Positions 11,102 to 12,435 of a stretch of 12,435 bases of DNA are shown here, piece by piece. Made by a program: the position numbers and the translations under genes. Origin of the DNA: Candidatus Brocadiia bacterium. Lineage in GTDB: Bacteria; Planctomycetota; MHYJ01; WSZJ01. Location of the stretch: NCBI GenBank assembly GCA_013360825.1, contig JABWAY010000105.1, positions 1 to 12,435 of the forward strand. Direction: 5' to 3'. Numbering within the stretch: position 1 is the stretch's first letter; each line of letters starts with the position of its first letter. The notes below the pieces were generated by a model that saw only the letters and a program-made list of their open reading frames with translations, did no database searches and was not told the DNA's origin.

Positions 11102-11689
11102 TCAGTTCTTCGGCTCGGGGCGCTTCCCGCCGTCGTACTCCTCCGCCCCGACGTGCGTGAGCCGGTCCGGCACCTTCAGGCTCGCCCCGCACTTGTAGCA
11201 GGCCAGTTCCGTGCCTTCCGTGAACATGATCACGTTGAACTGCGTCTGGCACTCCGGGCAGACGACGATTTTCGTCTTCTGGTATTCCAGGACCGACTGG
11301 ACCTGCTCCGGGGTCAGCCAGCCCTTGCGGACCATGATCTCGCCGAGCCGCAGGAAAATGTCCTCCTCCACCTTCGCCTGCACCCGCACCGCCTCATGGA
11401 CCTGCTCTTCCGTCGCGTAGCCCAGCTTGAGGACGATCCGGCCGAACATGCCGTCCTCGCGCTTGGTCCGGGAGTTCACCGCCTTTTCCTGCAGGTTCTG
11501 TTTCTGGATCTCGATGATCCGGACCAGCTGGTCCTCGGTGACGTACCCCTTCTCCAGCAGGATCATCCCCAGCGGCTTCCGCTGCTGCATCTCCTCCTGG
11601 ATGTGGACGCACTCGTCGATCTGGGCGTCGCTGACCATCCCGGCCTTGACCGCGATCTTGCCGAACAGGATGTCTGCCTTGGTGAGCAT
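11102..11689 (-). CDS. Four-repeat MshEN-like protein with C-terminal zinc ribbon
   Basis: 195 residues from the ATG at 11689; the frame runs on upstream only as the shadow of the opposite gene. Seen: four similar helical units at about 8-34, 39-65, 81-107 and 114-140, each of the form (L/F)G.I...G..(T/S)..Q(L/V/I)......Q, for instance RLGEIMVRKGWLTPEQVQSV; then a zinc ribbon C144-x2-C147/C164-x2-C167; then a charged tail. The repeats resemble the MshEN/GspE N-terminal domain, which in some ATPases binds cyclic di-GMP. Here no ATPase follows, so the protein would be an adaptor or sensor. Only the fourth repeat keeps the RLG start. There is no Shine-Dalgarno before the ATG; the message may be nearly leaderless. 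Confidence 0.8.
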   Translation of the reverse strand: MLTKADILFGKIAVKAGMVSDAQIDECVHIQEEMQQRKPLGMILLEKGYVTEDQLVRIIEIQKQNLQEKAVNSRTKREDGMFGRIVLKLGYATEEQVHEAVRVQAKVEEDIFLRLGEIMVRKGWLTPEQVQSVLEYQKTKIVVCPECQTQFNVIMFTEGTELACYKCGASLKVPDRLTHVGAEEYDGGKRPEPKN

Positions 11690-11707
11690 GATCAGGAATG
11701 TTCTAAC
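11679..11707 (+). promoter_or_regulatory. Possible promoter of the UPF0200-type kinase gene
   Basis: TTGGTG (11679-11684), a 17-base spacer, TCTAAC (11702-11707, four of six). The -10 lies within the palindrome at 11695-11712, and the -35 lies within the start of the opposite gene. Start near 11714, leader about 63 bases. A moderate match only. Confidence 0.35.
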
Positions 11708-11712
11708 ATTCC
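11695..11712. promoter_or_regulatory. Perfect 18-bp palindrome, operator-like
   Basis: GGAATGTT (11695-11702), CT, AACATTCC (11705-11712). It is a perfect 8+2+8 dyad between two divergent genes, overlapping the -10 candidates of both. It is AT-rich for this region and fits the binding site of a dimeric repressor. It does not match the LexA boxes I know. Confidence 0.6.
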
Positions 11713-11729
11713 CGGGGCGTCCGCGCCAA
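11700..11729 (-). promoter_or_regulatory. Possible promoter of the MshEN-like gene
   Basis: On the minus strand: TTGGCG at 11729-11724, an 18-base spacer, TAGAAC at 11705-11700 (four of six). The start would fall near 11693, only about four bases before the ATG at 11689, which would explain the missing Shine-Dalgarno. A moderate match only. Confidence 0.35.
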
Positions 11730-11776
11730 GCATCGCAAAACTTCCGCCGAACCGCGGTTTGAGGGAGACTTCCGGG

Positions 11777-12334
11777 ATGAACAGGATCGCGGCGGTCGTC
11801 GGGCTGGCAGGGAGCGGCAAGAGCGAACTGGCCGGGATGTTCGAGGAGCGCGGGTGGACGCGCATCCGCTTCGGCGACGTGACGGAGCAGGAGGTGCTGG
11901 CGCGGGGGATGCCGCTCAGCGAGGCGAGCGAGCGTGCGGTGCGCGAGGAGTTCCGGAGCGAGCACGGGATGGCGGCGTATGCGGTCCTGAATCTCCCGCG
12001 GATCGAGGCGGCGCTGGCGAAGGGACCGGTGGTCTGCGACGGGATGTATTCGTGGGAGGAGTATCTGCTGTTGAGGCGCGTCTTCGGCGCGGGATTCCGG
12101 GTCGTCGGCGTGCAGGCCTCGCCGGGGACGCGCTACGCGCGGCTCGGCGCGCGCCCGCACCGTCCGCTGTCGCCGCAGGAGGCCGAGAGCCGGGACCATG
12201 CGGAGATCGAGAACCTGCACAAGGCGGGGCCGATCGCGATGGCGGACCGGACGGTGATCAACGAGGGGTCGCGTGCGGAGCTGAAGCGGGAGTTCGACCG
12301 GCTGCTGGCGTGGCTGGAGGAGGAGCCCTCCTGA
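11777..12334 (+). CDS. UPF0200-like P-loop nucleotide kinase (AAA-type small kinase)
   Basis: 185 residues from the ATG at 11777 (GGGAG eight bases upstream; earlier codons are the shadow of the opposite gene). Seen: Walker A GLAGSGKS (9-16), FGDVTEQEVLARGMPLSE (32-49), a VCDGMYSWEEY segment (86-96) in the place of the Walker B strand, then VVGVQASPGTRYARLGARP (109-127) and the lid-like PLSPQEAESRD (130-140), ending DRTVINEGSRAELK. The order follows the UPF0200 family of dephospho-CoA-kinase-like or adenylate-kinase-like proteins, known mainly from archaea. The substrate is unknown. It is divergent from the MshEN-like gene. No downstream partner is visible. Confidence 0.8.
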   Translation: MNRIAAVVGLAGSGKSELAGMFEERGWTRIRFGDVTEQEVLARGMPLSEASERAVREEFRSEHGMAAYAVLNLPRIEAALAKGPVVCDGMYSWEEYLLLRRVFGAGFRVVGVQASPGTRYARLGARPHRPLSPQEAESRDHAEIENLHKAGPIAMADRTVINEGSRAELKREFDRLLAWLEEEPS

Positions 12335-12435
12335 GCAACTCCACGATGCTCTTGTGCCATCCATCCTCGCGTCTTTCAACGTCCTGCGGCGTCGTCGATC
12401 CTCATCGATGTTCACCGACATCGATTCCGGTCTCC
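12335..12435. other. Non-coding tail of the window with an inverted repeat
   Basis: No gene is supported in these 101 bases. ATCGATGT (12404-12411) and ACATCGAT (12418-12425) are perfect 8-base inverted arms around a 6-base loop. No T-run follows, so it is more likely a binding site or structured element of the next locus than a terminator. Confidence 0.45.

Noticed and set aside
11695..11712. LexA/SOS box
   Set aside because: The dyad has a 2-base centre and lacks the GAAC-N4-GTTC, GTTC-N7-GTTC or CTGT-N8-ACAG spacing.
11690..12421. N-terminal extension of the MshEN-like protein opposite the kinase gene
   Set aside because: It is antisense to a gene with clear kinase motifs. The repeat protein begins naturally at MLTKADILFGK.

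Overview
The window is a GC-rich bacterial chromosome segment, most likely from the Planctomycetota or a close PVC relative. Three things point there. A small basic protein of a family I know from planctomycetes, verrucomicrobia and chlamydiae lies at the left edge. The gene order groEL-groES-groEL-dnaJ-grpE, without dnaK, is one I recall from planctomycete genomes. Several planctomycete-style membrane and zinc-ribbon proteins are also present. No phage, transposase, CRISPR, tRNA or rRNA gene was found.

Layout, left to right. (1) 1-237, minus strand: the small basic protein, cut by the window edge, with its promoter at 269-296. (2) 388-1996, plus strand: a two-gene unit of a single-pass membrane protein with a SPOR-like C-terminus and a DUF89 (damage-control phosphatase-like) protein. 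(3) 1997-2386: a non-coding stretch unusually rich in inverted repeats, ending in a good sigma70-type promoter. (4) 2387-3214, plus strand: a tiny zinc-ribbon/membrane-tail protein and pyrE. (5) 3350-3904, minus strand: a small polytopic membrane protein with its own promoter and a clear intrinsic terminator. (6) 4247-9589, plus strand: the chaperone operon groEL-1, groES, groEL-2, dnaJ, grpE. (7) 9656-11070, plus strand: an FmdB-type zinc-ribbon regulator followed at once by a polytopic membrane protein, from a recognisable promoter. (8) 11102-11689, minus strand, and 11777-12334, plus strand: a divergent pair, a four-repeat MshEN-like protein with a zinc ribbon and a UPF0200-type P-loop kinase, sharing a perfect 18-bp palindrome. 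(9) 12335-12435: non-coding, with one inverted repeat.

How the genes work together. The chaperone block supplies a complete GroES partner, two clearly different GroEL paralogues, and the DnaJ/GrpE co-chaperones for a DnaK encoded elsewhere. GroEL-2 keeps canonical residues. GroEL-1 has a His-rich tail, an Asp where E. coli GroEL has the ATP-site Lys51, and a changed apical substrate-binding patch, so it is probably a specialised chaperonin. I saw no CIRCE element and no convincing sigma32 promoter upstream. Instead the groEL-1 leader can form a bulged stem-loop and a hairpin that covers the ribosome-binding site, and three of the four operon spacers carry a compact GC-rich hairpin. The remaining genes are housekeeping (pyrE) or poorly characterised.

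Most worth a second look: the paired and diverged GroELs, the possible RNA-level control of the operon, the DUF89 protein with an altered metal site, the MshEN-repeat/zinc-ribbon protein with its divergent palindrome, and the dyad-rich spacer at 2027-2289.
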